The notes: generated by a model not told the origin, from the letters alone. Counted from the first letter of the stretch, positions 25,201-37,128 are shown. The stretch: DNA of 64,000 bases from Trileptium ribeirensis (GCA_030248225.1 JASANE010026831.1:62001-126000); one strand, 5' to 3'. A program made the numbers and translations.

Positions 25201-28200
25201 CAACACACAGTCTCCACTATGTTTCACTACGTTCTGATAAATTTATGGTGTACCGCTACTGAAAGTCTAAATTACTTTTTAATTTTTAATTAGAAGCGGG
25301 AGCAGATATGAAATCGTCACTGCAACATTTTTACACAAATTGTTTTAATTAGCAGCCAGTATGAGACACTGTATATGGGGAACTGATTACCTTTAAAAGG
25401 CAGCACAAAACAACAATGTTTATACATCAATTTCATTGTGTATTTAGCAACCAACTTGAGACATGATGCTATGCTTGCTCTGCAAGCTGCCAAGGACCAA
25501 GAGCCGTGGTTTGGAATGGAACAAGAGTATACCCTGATTTCTAAACATAATCGGCCTTATGGATGGAATTCAGATCCCAGTTTGTTTCCAAACGCTCAGG
25601 GTAAGTATATAATATTCTTCAGTTGCCCCACCATGTAAGTGCAGATAATTAATTTTGGTTGTTTATCCTACAGGTTTAAACACCCATTAATTGAGCATAA
25701 AATTATGATAATTTTATTCACCTTTATAGCAGATGCTATAACGAGGTCATGATTGCTTTGCGAGATATATTTCGAAAATAGCTATCGACGACGGCTATCA
25801 CTCACATATAATAGTTATCAAACGACATTAGAATAACAAATTTCCGTTTACGTTTGTTTTTATTTATTAAAGTTATCATAGTGTGGCACAAAAAACAATA
25901 AATAAAATTAAACATTTTCACAACGTAGTCAACACAATTCGCAGCTCTAGTGCAATCGCATCCGCGGCAAGAGTAACGTAGATGAAGCCGGAGGCCGGCC
26001 TAGAGACCGTGGGGCTGCCGCTTTTCGGTCGGGTGGATCAGCCGGAAGTCCGACGGGCCGATAACCCTGCCTGCATTTTGACTGCCCGGTAATCCGGCCG
26101 ACTACTATCCCAGCCGGTCGGTATTTTTACCAGACGTTGTACCGAACAAGTTCAGGACATTATATGCTATGCAGCTGTGGCTATCATATTTATTTGGTTA
26201 TGCAAAAATAGATTATATCCTTTCTATTTTAAGTGGTAGTTTTTTTTTCAATAGTTCATATGACTCTTAAACTCTGTGTATATTAACGTTTTTTGTGCTT
26301 TCTGTTACGTCTTGGATGATTTAGTGTTATATTATGGCTCAAAAATTGATTCAAGTACGATCAGTGCGATCACTACAACAGCGTTTTACATTTAAAGTTT
26401 ACTATGGCGAAAACGTAACTTTCTCTCAGCACATGTATAACATAAATGTCGATGGGAGGTTCGGAAGATTAGCCCTAAGTGTCGTCCGAACATAAGGATC
26501 GAAGCTCCCAAGCCGCATTCCCGATGAAAGCTCCGTATCCATTAAAATCAGCTAATGTCATGTTTTATAAAGTAAACTGCTGAAAACATTGCATATATTT
26601 GGGAGAAAATAGGTCAAGACGCGAAGCCATATAACGTTTCAAAAGAGCAATTTATTTTAGCAAGTTAAACGTTTGAGTCATCATTCCGCCATCCGATCTT
26701 CAGTTATGTATGTCAGTGGGTTCACCGTAACAAATGCTACACAGACTAACTACCAGCACTTAGTTAAAAAACTGAAATTATATATGGCAATAAATATGTT
26801 ATAAATATATATCATGTTCATATATGCGCATGGGTGAGAGAGGTTATATACCTTCCCCTGAGGCGCTGGATCTCCCTCCTCTCCCTCGGGCCTTCCCTTA
26901 TCTCCCACATGAGAGGTATACCGATCATTCTGATGCTCCACTCTCCACCTCACGAAGGCGCGCGGGATATCTTGGCACAAATACGCAAAAACGGGGAATT
27001 AGGCAAAAATTGGGAGCAACTAGGTAAAGTGAGGGAAAATTGGCAAAAATTAAGAAAAATTTTGAGTCCCAAAAAATTCCCAAATTTATCGCCGTGACGA
27101 CCTCTCCTCTCTCCCCCGGACGGAGACCCCGAAGACCTCCCACTCGAACCACCCGCTTTCTCCGGAACTTTGGAACTAGCACATGTATGATTATGTTAGT
27201 TTATCTAGGTACGTCATTATCTTATACAAATATTGTTATATTTTAGTGTTATGTTAGTATGTAATGTACGGTATTATGTAAAAAAGGGATATTATATCTA
27301 TTACGCAGGTCCGTACTATTGCGGTCATGGTGCACTGCGGGCTTGGGGCCGTCATATAGCCGAGTCACATCTTTTTGCATGTTTATATGCTGGAATCAGA
27401 AACACTGGAACAAATGGTGAAGTCATGCCGGGGCAGGTCAGTTTTTCGCATTGTTAAAATGAAAGTCAAACCTGCGCGCCAGATTCAAAGCTCGATCTTT
27501 AAAGAAGCAAATGTTTTTAGACTGCGAAATTTTCACATTTAAGCTTTCATACGTACATTAACGTAATTTAGTATTTATATGATATGCAGGAGCTCAGAAT
27601 TAAGCATTCTGCCCTGGAATATATTGCATTTGAAGGTAATATAAAATATATTTAACTGTTCGGATAACGCATCGGAAAACACCGATTTAGTGAAACATCC
27701 TTATAACGTAGAATACTTTAAAATTTCGATCTTTTCCTTTTATACCTTTTTATTCGTATTAACTAAGTGAAAATCGATGTTCCAGGCTAAAATTGCACCC
27801 TAATTTCGCCATTATTACCATGTATATATTCAAATTTGTAACACGTAGACAAAAGCATGTACCAACATTTCATAGCGCTCTAACGCAAGATGGGATATAC
27901 TCGTTACTGACTACAATTCCTCGTGGAACATCCGCGTAAAATCTCAAGTGATTACCTACCCTACTGAACAACGGACGTTTAAGACATAACATACAATGTT
28001 TTACACTAAAGATACGTTATTGCGGCCCGTGTCATCTGTACAGGCTTCCTAACTTTTTGGGGGGCGATTATGGAAATTTTACTATTTATGTGCGTCTCTG
28101 TACAACAACGCACAAAAAATCTTCAATATTTGTTTTCCAACTGCCCATCTTCCCAATTTCGTGTCTTCCCAGGTGTGAAGATCGGAAATTCGGAAGATAT

Positions 28201-31200
28201 TTCCAACTTCCTATCTTCCCAATTTCCCATGTCTCGATTTTCAGAACCTCCATTTTCAGAACTTTTAAAATTTTCCATCTTCCCAATTTCCCAACTACCC
28301 AATATCCCGTCTTCCAATTTCGCAACCTCGCAGTTTCCTATCTTAATTTCCCATCTTCTGCATTTTTTAATATCTCAGTTTTCCATCTTCCCAATTTCCC
28401 ATCTTTGCGTATTCGGAAAAGTTTAACATCGTTGAGTAATTTTAGTGTTTACTACACTGTTTTTGTTATGCAGACGTAAGGGTTTTGTGGCAAAATGAAC
28501 ATCCAAAAGCTGCTGAAGCACCAATAACAATGTTATAAATACATTTTTGTGCATCAAATCGTGTGGCGGTAATAGAGTTTTTTGTAAGTACATGAATCGT
28601 CAACTTATGCATATTTCTATCTATAGTGGGAGTATCAGATTGGCCCATGCACTGGCATCGAAGTTGCGGATCATCTATGGGTCGCCCGCTACCTAATGGA
28701 AAGAATGGCAGAAGAATTTTCCGCGGACGTGTCACTTTCACCAAAACCGATGGAAGGTGATTGGAATGGCTCCGGAAATCATTGCAACTTTTCCACGAAA
28801 GCTATGCGTGAGGCAGGTGGAATGGAGTAGGTCTTTGTTTCTTTATATGGCCTGTGATAAACCTAAAATCTCGGCTAGTTTGTTTTAAAATTTAATTCAA
28901 ATCAACCGTATTTGAAAAAAAATTTACCAAAGATTGGTACAAGTTAACCAAAGATTGGTAAAATGTTACCTGGAAAAAAGTATAGTCCAGCAATCCTAAG
29001 GCAGAAATAGTGCTGTAAGTAACAGGCAGCAGATAACGTTTTCGGTCCACGTCCCTCCGACAATCCGTGACGTCAACGTGTTTGGATCTCTTAGATTCAT
29101 GAAATCCGTCTATAACTGCGATCAAGCATGACAAAATTTTATAGGTGTAAGTATTCTGTTTCCAAAATCGGCCCAAGTAACACTTAACTTCGTTAATATT
29201 TTTCCTCACGACACGATACTAATTCCACGTTGGAAATTACTCTATGTGAAATACTGCGACAAATAAATAACCGATAAGCAACCTGACCCTTTTTGTAATC
29301 TACTTTTATATGTATATTTATAACACCTTGCTTTAAGGTTTAGGCACCTTCATTATATTTCTAGTTCATAACATATATTCAAATTATTTCTGGCTGCAAG
29401 ACATGTAAGTAAACATCCTAGACTGCAACATAGAAAAATTATTGAGCACCTGCTTCCTCGTTCGGGAAATCCAGTATCTGTAATAACTTCACAGGCGCGT
29501 ACGACTACATCGGTGAGTCAACCGAATAGGCAATTTTCGCTGACACAATGACCTGGATTCAGAACTGATTCGTGATTTTAGATTTTTATCGTTGTTGCGA
29601 AGCTGAAAAGCATGCATGCTCATACGGTCGTAGTGGAGGCATTACCCCATGAGGCACCGAAGCCCGCGGCTTAGTGCAACCAAGCCAGCCGACCGGGCCG
29701 CACACCCCCACGCCCTACATTTTGACCGGCCTACCCATGACCCGGCTACCCCCTTGGACTTCGGACCTAGGTCGATGCACTCCGAAAAGTCTCATCAGAT
29801 TGAAGTAGACTTGACGGAATACGAAAAGACGTTGGAAATTATTTATGTAATTTTAGTGTAATTGTGAGCGCAATAAAGGATAAATTGGCGATGCGTCATA
29901 CGGAACATATCGCTGTTTATGGAAAAGGAAATGAAAAACGACTCACAGGCGCCCATGAAACAGCCAAAATTGACGAATTTACATGGGGTGTCGGACATCG
30001 AGGTGCTAGCGTTCGTATTCCTCGACCTGTTGCTGAAAAGGGCTATGTAAGTTCAATCTTGCAGCAAGATAACGAACACTCTTTTCACATTCGATACGTA
30101 GTTCGGTTACAGCTTAAAACAATATCATAGACTGTGCTAAAAACGCAACTGCCCTTCAAATTTTAGAAATAACTTAACTTCATAATTTTATATAACGCTA
30201 ATGCTAATAGCTAAAATATTGCGTTTCTACGAGATTATTTACAACGTGGAGTCCACGTTATGTGATATAAGACAGCTATCAATGTGAATCTTAGTGATCC
30301 TTTGAGGTAGAAGTCCAAATTTAACAAACTCATTGTTTTACATGTTTGAGAAAATGGTACAGTTTTGTAATTCCGAAAGGAGGTTTATAGAGAAAAATGA
30401 AGTGACACTTGATCGTTAAGAATATCTTTATTTTACAAAATTATACCCATCAATATTCCCATCTACCATTGGGCACTTAGCGCACTAAAATTCGAAGGAA
30501 ATATGCAATTTTTGTCCGAACCCACAGCTTTATAGAAAATAAAAATGCATTTTACCGCATTAAATTATTTTGCCGCAAAATATCCTAGTTGTGCCTTTTA
30601 CTAATTTTCATTTGTCCAAGCTGAAGGTTGCGATGTCGACGGTAAAAACGAATTTCTAATCTTTTCTATAATTATATCTTGTAACGTTGATCATATTGGC
30701 CAAATTATTGCATAGCCAGTCATTAAAAGCTCTAATTCTGGATTTGCTTTTTGTTTTCGTTTTGCTCTTTTGTCAAGAATCATAAAAGTATAATTTTCAT
30801 GATAGTTGGGTATTCGCCGACCCAGGTGCTTAGTATAATATAGGTAAAGAAATTGGCGTATAGGATCAATGTCGGTGTTGTGGCAAGCAAGATAAATAGA
30901 TAACTTTGCTATTTCAATGAAGCCCAAGGACTGAAATATTAATTTTACAAAATGTGTCCCACTACGCATAATGTATTGTAAAACAAAATAGAGAGACATG
31001 TTTCAGGCACAATGTCTCTGACTCGTTTAGCTTGACCACTTAAGCCCATATCGTGATTTAATGGCTAAGGACTAATGGTTATTCAGCTTATACACGCTTA
31101 TAAAACTTAGTTTAGCTCACATAGACTAAGATTAATTTATGCATGGCAAAAAGTTGCGATATAGCTTGACTACCTAAACTTAGGCGTATATCGCAATAAT

Positions 31201-33719
31201 TGATTGCCTAAACTGTTTTATTTGTAAAGCTCATATACTTCTAGAAATATTGATTTGGCTGACATAGACCCAGCTTATTTATATAGCCATTCCAAAAATG
31301 TCGCGATATAGTTTGGCCACCTATGTGTGTATTGTAACCAACTGCCAAATACTTTTGTTCGTATAGTGCCTGCACACCTAGAAAACTTAGTTTGGCTCAC
31401 ATGGGGTTACCCTTTATTTATACATCCGTGACAAAAATGTCACCACCTAGGTGTATATAATTTCCCAATACTTTTGTTCGTACAGCTCACACACCGCTAT
31501 GAAACTTAACTGTAAATATGAGGACCAAATTTTTAGGAATATTTGCGAAAGAATAATTAGTCATAAATATTGCTACTAAATTACAAAATTTTTAAGACTA
31601 CAATTCTTATGCAGAGTTTACAGAAATTCGTTTCTACAAATTCGGTGCTCTGATTGGTGAAGATCTGTTGCATACCAATTTATAGTAGCTTTATTGGTTC
31701 CGCTTTTATTTCAACAAGTTTATAGAACAACCTGAGTCATAGTTACGAGAGGTCCATCTGCTTATGGCGGGGTACGATGGTTCCGGCGGCAGGAGGTCCT
31801 CGAAGAAGGTGGGAGGGGTAAGTCAATTGAGAGAAAATTTTGGAAACCCATAATTTCCCCAATTTTATCAAAATTTTCTCCAATTTTTCCGTATTATTGC
31901 TAAAAGTTTGCAAACTTGTGCTAGTTTTTGCCAAATTTTTCTCAAGTGCTTCTAAATTATTCAATATTTTTTCATTTGAATGTTGTTTCTTACGAATTAG
32001 TTTTTTCACAACTGCTGACCTCAAGAGCTGCAACTAGTTGTTTATATCTTTGTAAAAAGCAATTGTTAGATTTTGCCTCCTTTAACATACGGCTATCACT
32101 ATAAATAATAAATAATATTTTATGGGTTTTTTAATTTTTCGCTGAGGGCCACAATAGTTGAACCACCTCATATAATTCACTTTGATATGTTGTGGCTACG
32201 ATTTGAGAAATCAAATGTATTATTCAAGCTCAACATTTTTGTTGATATGATAAAGGAAATGTTAAAAAAGTAAACAGAGAGCCTAGACCTGCCGCCTACA
32301 GCCTAACTATTACGATTCTAACTTTAAGGTAGTGGTGTCCGTTAGAAAGTCTAATTTCATATTTGGTTGTCAATATATATGCAGCCTCACCTACAACAGC
32401 ATAATGCAGCATTCAGTGTGCAATCACTGCACATGGTGACCAGTATTGTCCTAACCATTGTTACACCGTTTGTTACAATAGTCATAAGCACTGTTACACA
32501 GTTTGTGGCAATGGTCATAACCATTGTTACACAGTTTGTGATAATGGTCATAACCATTGTTACACAGTCTGTGAGGATAGCTAGAGCCATTATTACGGTT
32601 TTATGACCATTGTCACAAACTAGAACAGTGGTTACCTTGTTATAAAACCACGTAACCCGCCCAATTGGTATGTACGTTTTACCCACAGTTTGTGATAATG
32701 GTCATAACCATTGTTACACAGTCTGTGAGGATAGCTAGAGCCATTATTACGGTTTTATGACAATGGTCATAACCACTGTTCTAGTTTGTGACAATGGTCA
32801 TAACCATTGTTACACTATATGTGGATCGGTTGTTAGATTCTTTGTACTGGTTGAAATCCATTTTCAGCCACTGGAGTTTAACTGTCTCTGACACAGTAGT
32901 TGTCAGCGGAGCCTTTGGAAAGGCTGTTGGAAGAATTACTGTGTAACGATGGTTATTACTATGGTCAGAAACTATATAACAATGCCTACCAGTATACGGG
33001 TCACCATGCGCAGTGACTGCATTCTGTGAGTGCTGCATAACTCTTAGGAGTCGTATTTTATTAAAATGATGGTGTTATTTAATAAAATACGACTCCTGAG
33101 ACTTATTCAGCATTAACAGAGAGATGTGTGCAGCCAGTGCACACGGTGACCGGTACGGTCCTAACCATTGTTACATAGTTTCTGACAATAGTCATAATCA
33201 TTGTTACATAGTTTCTGACAATAGTCATAATCGTGTAACAATGGTTATGACTATACGGTCATCATGTAGGTACTGTGACTGCACATATCTCTCTCTGAAC
33301 GCTGCATAAGTCTTATTGGTGTATTGTATTAAAATGATAGTGTTATTTAATAAGGCTCAATGTCAAATTTGTCATTCGGTTGAATAGATAAGTATTCCGT
33401 CCACTAGTTGTGTGGACCTGGAAAAGAAGCTCAGAACATCCGGATTTAAGCGGCACCATAATTCTTTTGACTGCACAGCTTTCTCTTCGGAATTATTGAT
33501 CGTAGGTTTGACATTGCAGCCTTTAACGGTTCGAAACTTTCAACATTTGACTGCATCTACGTCGTATGCAGCTTAACCCGTACAGCAGTAATTCCAAGGA
33601 AAATATTAATGCTGTTATATTTTCTTTAGGGTTGGTTAGAAGACAGGCGCCCAGCAGCAAATTGCGATCCATATGCAGTCGTCAATCGCATTATTCGCAC
33701 AGTTTGTCTCGGCGAATAA
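19085..33719 (+). CDS. GLUL: Glutamine synthetase (GSII type), seven exons, 5' end missing
   Basis: ATP-dependent ligation of ammonia to glutamate to give glutamine; a cytosolic or mitochondrial decameric enzyme. Seven exons join in phase with GT-AG introns: 19085-19291, 22825-22986, 25448-25600, 27309-27436, 28627-28826, 29857-30046, 33630-33719 (stop TAA). The joined product is about 375 residues, the normal size for eukaryotic GSII. Signatures in order: YVWIDGTGE (beta-grasp), [28 protein letters not shown] and WEYQIGP (metal-binding glutamates), [27 protein letters not shown] and [12 protein letters not shown]. No stop or frameshift breaks it, so it looks functional. The initiator methionine was not found; an acceptor (TTATAG) at 19084 suggests a short upstream exon. 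Intron phases are 1,1,1,0,2,0. Confidence 0.95.
19486..19555. promoter_or_regulatory. Cluster of TGAGTCA (AP-1/NF-E2-like) sites
   Basis: TGAGTCAGCA at 19486, TGAGTCA at 19500 and a perfect 18-bp palindrome TGAGTCAGATCTGACTCA at 19538-19555, with GGCTCAG/CTGAG variants to about 19600. This lies about 200 bp inside intron 1. TGAGTCA is the AP-1 consensus and TGAGTCAGCA matches NF-E2/Maf-type sites. The enhancer role is inference. Confidence 0.4.
21264..21978 (+). repeat. 79-bp minisatellite, about nine copies
   Basis: The unit contains GTTTCTAGGATTAAAAACAA, CTTCCATTGATTTTTCACTC and CCCGATTTTAAGTTTTATAT. Start-to-start spacing is 79 bp (for example 21346, 21425, 21504). Copies are nearly identical, so the array is recent. 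It lies inside intron 1. Confidence 0.9.
22040..22240 (+). repeat. tRNA-related SINE-like copy 2
   Basis: CCTTAAGGAACCTAGCAACAA, then CACAGCTCAGTGGATAGGGA (box A-like) and GTGAAGTAAAGGGT at the end. It immediately follows the minisatellite. Confidence 0.5.
22825..22986 (+). CDS. GLUL: Glutamine synthetase exon B
   Basis: Acceptor AAAG, donor GTTTGT. Carries [10 protein letters not shown] and VIVMCESYD. The split codon G|AT restores aspartate across intron 1, matching the family. Confidence 0.95.
23820..23990 (-). repeat. tRNA-related SINE-like copy 4
   Basis: On the minus strand: AGATAGCGTAGTGGCTAGCA (box A-like), GGCTGGTTCAGTTCG (box B-like), and before them GTTCCTTAAGTAACC. This is the most tRNA-like member of the family. 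Confidence 0.55.
24280..25030 (+). repeat. Direct repeat, two copies of about 370 bp
   Basis: TTAATCGAAAAACAAAAAAG occurs near 24511 and near 24884. GGGTCGA(T/G)GAACCAT occurs near 24320 and 24818, and CTAAAATGGGGTAAAA near 24630 and 24990. The copies have diverged moderately. Confidence 0.65.
25448..25600 (+). CDS. GLUL: Glutamine synthetase exon C
   Basis: Acceptor TTTAG, donor GTAAGT. Starts TNLRHDAM and carries [10 protein letters not shown], whose glutamates bind metal in the family. Confidence 0.95.
25601..27308 (+). other. Glutamine synthetase intron 3
   Basis: 1.7 kb. A GC-rich patch rich in CCGG lies at about 25975-26150, and A-rich-core repeat copy C at 26830-27185. Confidence 0.75.
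26830..27185 (+). repeat. A-rich-core dispersed repeat, copy C
   Basis: CT-rich arm, then GGCAAAAATTGGGAGCAACT, AAATTGGCAAAAATTAAGAA, GAGTCCCAAAAAATTCCCAA and a second CT-rich arm. Best preserved member of the family. Confidence 0.55.
27309..27436 (+). CDS. GLUL: Glutamine synthetase exon D
   Basis: Acceptor CGCAG, donor [26 protein letters not shown] is followed by CLYAGI and NGEVMPGQ. Confidence 0.95.
27437..28626 (+). other. Glutamine synthetase intron 4
   Basis: 1.2 kb. About 28125-28410 is a degenerate pyrimidine-rich repeat of TTCCCAATTTCC(CATC) units, which opens long but meaningless reading frames on both strands. Confidence 0.75.
28125..28410. repeat. Pyrimidine-rich simple repeat
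   Basis: Variants of CATCTTCCCAATTTCC repeat about 15 times with drift; the strand is strongly asymmetric (purine versus pyrimidine). Confidence 0.75.
28627..28826 (+). CDS. GLUL: Glutamine synthetase exon E
   Basis: Acceptor TATAG, donor [27 protein letters not shown] and [18 protein letters not shown] place the active-site core here. The donor must be the one at 28827, because reading on meets an in-frame TAG. Confidence 0.95.
28827..29856 (+). other. Glutamine synthetase intron 5
   Basis: 1.0 kb. A GC-rich patch lies at about 29640-29770. Otherwise AT-rich with no further signal. Confidence 0.7.
29857..30046 (+). CDS. GLUL: Glutamine synthetase exon F
   Basis: Acceptor TTTTAG, donor TAT|GTAAGT. 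Carries [23 protein letters not shown] and RGASVRIPR (ATP and glutamate contacts in the family). Confidence 0.95.
31745..31990 (-). repeat. A-rich-core dispersed repeat, copy D
   Basis: On the minus strand the same order as copies B and C: AATTTGGCAAAAACTAG, AAATTGGAGAAAATTTTG, then GGGTTTCCAAAATTTTC and a CT-rich arm. Confidence 0.45.
32390..33330. repeat. Two fold-back (long inverted-repeat) elements in tandem
   Basis: Unit 1 runs from about 32397 to 33047 and unit 2 from about 33110 to 33320. Both have ends of the type GCAGTCACTGCGCATGGTGACC and their reverse. Inside, a unit of about 33 bp, AACCATTGTTACACAGTTTG plus TGACAATGGTCAT, repeats and is self-complementary. Between the units is a perfect 20-bp hairpin (33046-33065 / 33078-33097) with a 12-nt loop. 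Typical of fold-back elements or MITEs. Confidence 0.65.
33630..33719 (+). CDS. GLUL: Glutamine synthetase last exon
   Basis: Acceptor TTTAG. Encodes 29 residues including [12 protein letters not shown] and ends LGE-TAA. AATAAA at 33715-33720 overlaps the stop codon; later AATAAA copies at about 33942 and 33970 are more likely poly(A) signals. Confidence 0.93.
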   Translation, partial: GWLEDRRPAANCDPYAVVNRIIRTVCLGE

Positions 33720-34581
33720 AATTTCTTTATTTGCTTCAGCGTGTTGCTCACAAGATGAACATAAAGAAACAAAAACATAACGTTATCTTTAATATATTTG
33801 TGGTGCAAGGGTGATTGGTTCTTATAGCGAGTCTACGATTTAATCAATTGCAGTTTCTTACACTGAAGGCGCATTCTAATGTGCTTCTATGTTTGGTTTA
33901 AATAGATATTGTCAGGCAGAAAGATATTATGTACGCGGTCAAATAAAAATAGAGACTTAGAGAAACTGGTAATAAAGGAAAGCGAATAAAAAATAATTCA
34001 ACTGGTACAGCTTATGTCTTTGGCAACAGTATATTGTTATATTGCATTTAACCAATAATTTTGGACTCTTGATGTTCAATAACTTATTTGTACGGGTAGG
34101 GGAGGAGTGCAACCGTGAAACTAGTTGCCTCTGATAACAATGTATAATATATTAATATTATTTAATTTGACGATAAGCAAATACTAGGTTGTCTACTGAA
34201 AAAACATTAAAGAAGTCGCCAATTTGGAAACGAAGGAGAATCAAATACCTGTATGCCTGTTAGAGGCACCGTCTGTTTCAATTTTTAGGATGAGAATATA
34301 CACATGTCTCTTACATAGATAAATGTACGTAATAAATGCTACTATACATCTTGATCTCTTATTACATATGTTTCAGTACTGCGCGGTAAATGATCTCCTA
34401 CTATGCTCCGTTTTGTGTGCTAACTGACCAAATCTCGCTGCTATTTATGTGTAGTGTTGCCGTAATTAAACAAAAAATAAACGTTTTGATAAAAATATAT
34501 TTATATACAACTGGCTATCACTTTGGTAATACCCAGTTACTTATAGATACTATTTCAATAAAGTCCCTGGCACTTAAATGC
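33720..34581. other. Downstream of glutamine synthetase
   Basis: Contains AATAAA at about 33942 and 33970, plausible 3' processing signals. No other feature seen. Confidence 0.5.
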
Positions 34582-34880
34582 AATTTTCAGCCTGGGTGAA
34601 GCCGGATGAGGTATATATTTTCAGCCTAGTGGAGCAGCATAAAGAAAATGTTTTCAGCCTGGGTGGAGCAGGATAAGGTAAATATGTTCAGCCTGGGTGG
34701 AGCAGGATAAGGCATATACTTTCAGCCTGGTTGTATCAGCATAAGGTATATATTTTCACCCTGGTTGGAGCAGGATAAGGTATATATTTTCAACCCGGGT
34801 ACAGCAGGATAAGGTGTATATTTTGAGCCTGGGTGGAGCAGGATAAGGTATATATTTTCAGACTGGGTGGAGCGGAATAA

Positions 34881-35372
34881 TGCGGCGTTCATGTTATAAT
34901 GTCCCCAACGTTTGGACACTATGTGCACCAAACAGTGTCAGTCACACAGTCGACAACACGGTGTCTTAGATACTCCCATGTTTTTATAAATTTTTAAAAG
35001 GGGTATTGTAACTTCCCGATAGCGTTAAGCGCACCGTGTCTTCTCGTAGTTTTACTGGTAGTGTGCGGCATTATTTCATCAACGTTCGTATGGCCTAGAT
35101 ACAAATATCGAGAATTAAAAAAAACTATACATCTCAGGTGACTAATAAACCCCCTTAGCTACAGAGGGTGTCCCTTACAGTTAATTCGCGCCAAATTGGT
35201 AGCTAAGTGTGTGTGCGACACTGTAAAGAAAAAATATAGTAGCTAGAAGTGTGTCGAACACCCTCGTATTGGTTTACAGTATGCGTATCACGCTGACTGT
35301 CGATACGGTAGGGTCGTGACTACAGGGGAACTAAAGGTCCAAACAGCGGAACGTTATACCGTGAACGCCGCA
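34881..35372. mobile_element. MITE copy inserted in the 34-bp satellite
   Basis: Ends TGCGGCGTTCATGTTATAAT and GTGAACGCCGCA, with TAA directly outside each end. Same family as 9073-9582, with the internal CACCAAACAGTGTCAGTCAC and CTTAGCTAC segments. Confidence 0.75.
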
Positions 35373-35953
35373 TAAAGTATATATTTTCAGCCCGGGTGGA
35401 GCATTATAAGGTATATATTTTTAGCCTGGGTGGAGCAGATTAAGGTACACATTTGCAGCCTGTTTGGAGCATGATAAGGTATATATTTTCAGCCTGGGTG
35501 GAGCGGAATAAGGTATATATTTTCAGCCCGGGTGGAGAAGGATAAGATATATATTTTAAGCCTGGGCGGAGCATGATAAGGTATATATCTTCAGCTTGGG
35601 TGGAGTAGGATAAGGTATATATTTTTAGGCTGGGTAGAACAGAATAAGTTACATATTTTCAGCCTGGATGGAGCAGTATATGGTACATATTTTCAGCCTG
35701 GGGGCACATAATAAGGTATATATTTTCAGCTTGGGTGGAGTAGGATAAAGTACATATTTTCAGCCTGGATGGAGCATGATAAGGTATATATTTTCAGGCT
35801 GGGTAGAGCAGAATAAGATATATATTTTCAGCTCGGGTGGAGCAGAATAAGGTATAAATTTTCAGCCCGGTGGAGCAAGATAAGGTATATGCATATTTTC
35901 ACCTTGGATGCAGCAGGATAATCTATATATTTTCAGCCTGGGTGGAGCAGAAT

Positions 35954-36027
35954 AATGCGGCGTTCATGTTACAATGTCCCCAACGTTTGGACCTATGTGC
36001 ACCAAACAGTGTCAGTCACACAGCATC
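35954..36027 (+). mobile_element. Truncated MITE left end within the satellite
   Basis: TGCGGCGTTCATGTTACAAT up to CAGTCACACAG, then directly back into satellite monomers. It breaks at the same point as the copy at 36447. Confidence 0.7.
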
Positions 36028-36446
36028 GGTGGAGCAGGATAAGGTATATATTTTCAGCATGGGTAGAGCAGAATAAGTTATATATTTTCAGCCTGGGTGG
36101 AGCAGGGTAAGCTACATATTTTCAGCCTGTGTGGACATGATGAGGTATATATTTTCAGTCTGGATGGAGTAGAATAAAATATATGTCGTCAGCCTGAGTG
36201 GAGCAGGATAAGGTTTATATTTTCAGCCTTGGAGCAGGATAAGGTATATGTTTTGAGTCTGCGTGGAGCATGATAAGGTATATATTTTCAGCCTGGGTGG
36301 AGCAGAATACAGTTTATATTTTCAGCCTTGGTGGAGCAGGATAAGGTATAAACTTTCAGCCCGGTGGAGCAAGATAAGGTATATGCATATTTTCACCCTG
36401 GGTGCAGCAGGATAATCTATATATTTCCAGCCTAGGTAGAGCAGAA

Positions 36447-36522
36447 TAATGCGGAGTTCATGTTACAATGTCCCAAACGGTTGGACCTTATGTGCACCAA
36501 ACAGTGTCAGTCACACAGCATG
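36447..36522 (+). mobile_element. Truncated MITE left end, second copy
   Basis: Same left end and same break point (CACACAG|CATGGG) as the copy at 35954, with the same flanking monomers. The two were duplicated together by array expansion rather than inserted separately. Confidence 0.7.
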
Positions 36523-37128
36523 GGTGGAGCAGGATAAGGTACATATGTTCAGCGTGGGTGCAGCATAATAAGGTATATATTTTCAGCCTGGGTGGAGCAG
36601 AATGAGGTATAAATTTTCAGCCCAGGTGGATCATGATAAGGTATATATGTTCACCCTGGGTGGAGTAGGATAATGCATATATTTTCAGCCTGGGTGGGGC
36701 AGAATAAGGTTTATATTTCCAGCCCGAGTGAAGCAGAATAAGGTATATATTTTCAGCTTGGGTGGAGCAGGATAATGAATATATTTTCAGCCTGGGTGGA
36801 GCAGAATGAGGTATAAATTTTCAGCCCGGGTGGATCATGATAAGGTATATATGTTCACCCTGGGTGGAGTAGGATAATGCATATATTTTCAGCCTGGGTG
36901 GGGCAGAATAAGGTTTATATTTCCAGCCCGAGTGAAGCAGAATAAGGTATATATTTTCAGCCTGGGTGGAGCAGGATAATGAATATATTTTCAGCCTGGG
37001 TGGAGCAGAATGAGGTATAAATTTTCAGCCCGGGTGGATCATGATAAGGTATATATATTTTCACCCTGGATGGAGCAGGATAATGTATATATTTTCAGCT
37101 TGGGTGGAGCAGAATAAGGTATATAGTT

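Larger units (their letters stand above)
22987..25447 (+). other. Glutamine synthetase intron 2
   Basis: 2.5 kb. Holds SINE-like copy 4 (minus strand) and a direct duplication of about 370 bp. A CA-rich run lies near 25150. Confidence 0.8.
30047..33629 (+). other. Glutamine synthetase intron 6
   Basis: 3.6 kb. Holds A-rich-core repeat copy D (minus strand, about 31745-31990) and palindromic fold-back repeats at 32390-33330. 30100-31740 shows nothing recognisable beyond AT-rich sequence. Confidence 0.75.
34582..37128 (+). repeat. 34-bp satellite with higher-order structure
   Basis: Monomer TATATTTTCAGCCTGGGTGG followed by AGCAGGATAAGG, 34 bp per step, for about 2.5 kb. A complete MITE (34881-35372) interrupts it, and two truncated MITE ends (35954-36027, 36447-36522) have been amplified with it. 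Near the right end a six-monomer block recurs at exactly 204 bp (starts 36597, 36801, 37005), a higher-order repeat. Confidence 0.92.

Noticed and set aside
28057..28479. 140-codon open frame and overlapping frames on the other strand
   Set aside because: It is an artefact of the pyrimidine-rich simple repeat within a glutamine synthetase intron.
32367..32686. Open frames on both strands rich in TIVT/MVMTI
   Set aside because: They translate the self-complementary 33-bp repeat and have no independent coding signal.
34582..37128. Regular 34-bp repeats that could suggest a CRISPR array
   Set aside because: Monomers are directly adjacent with no unique spacers, in eukaryotic DNA.
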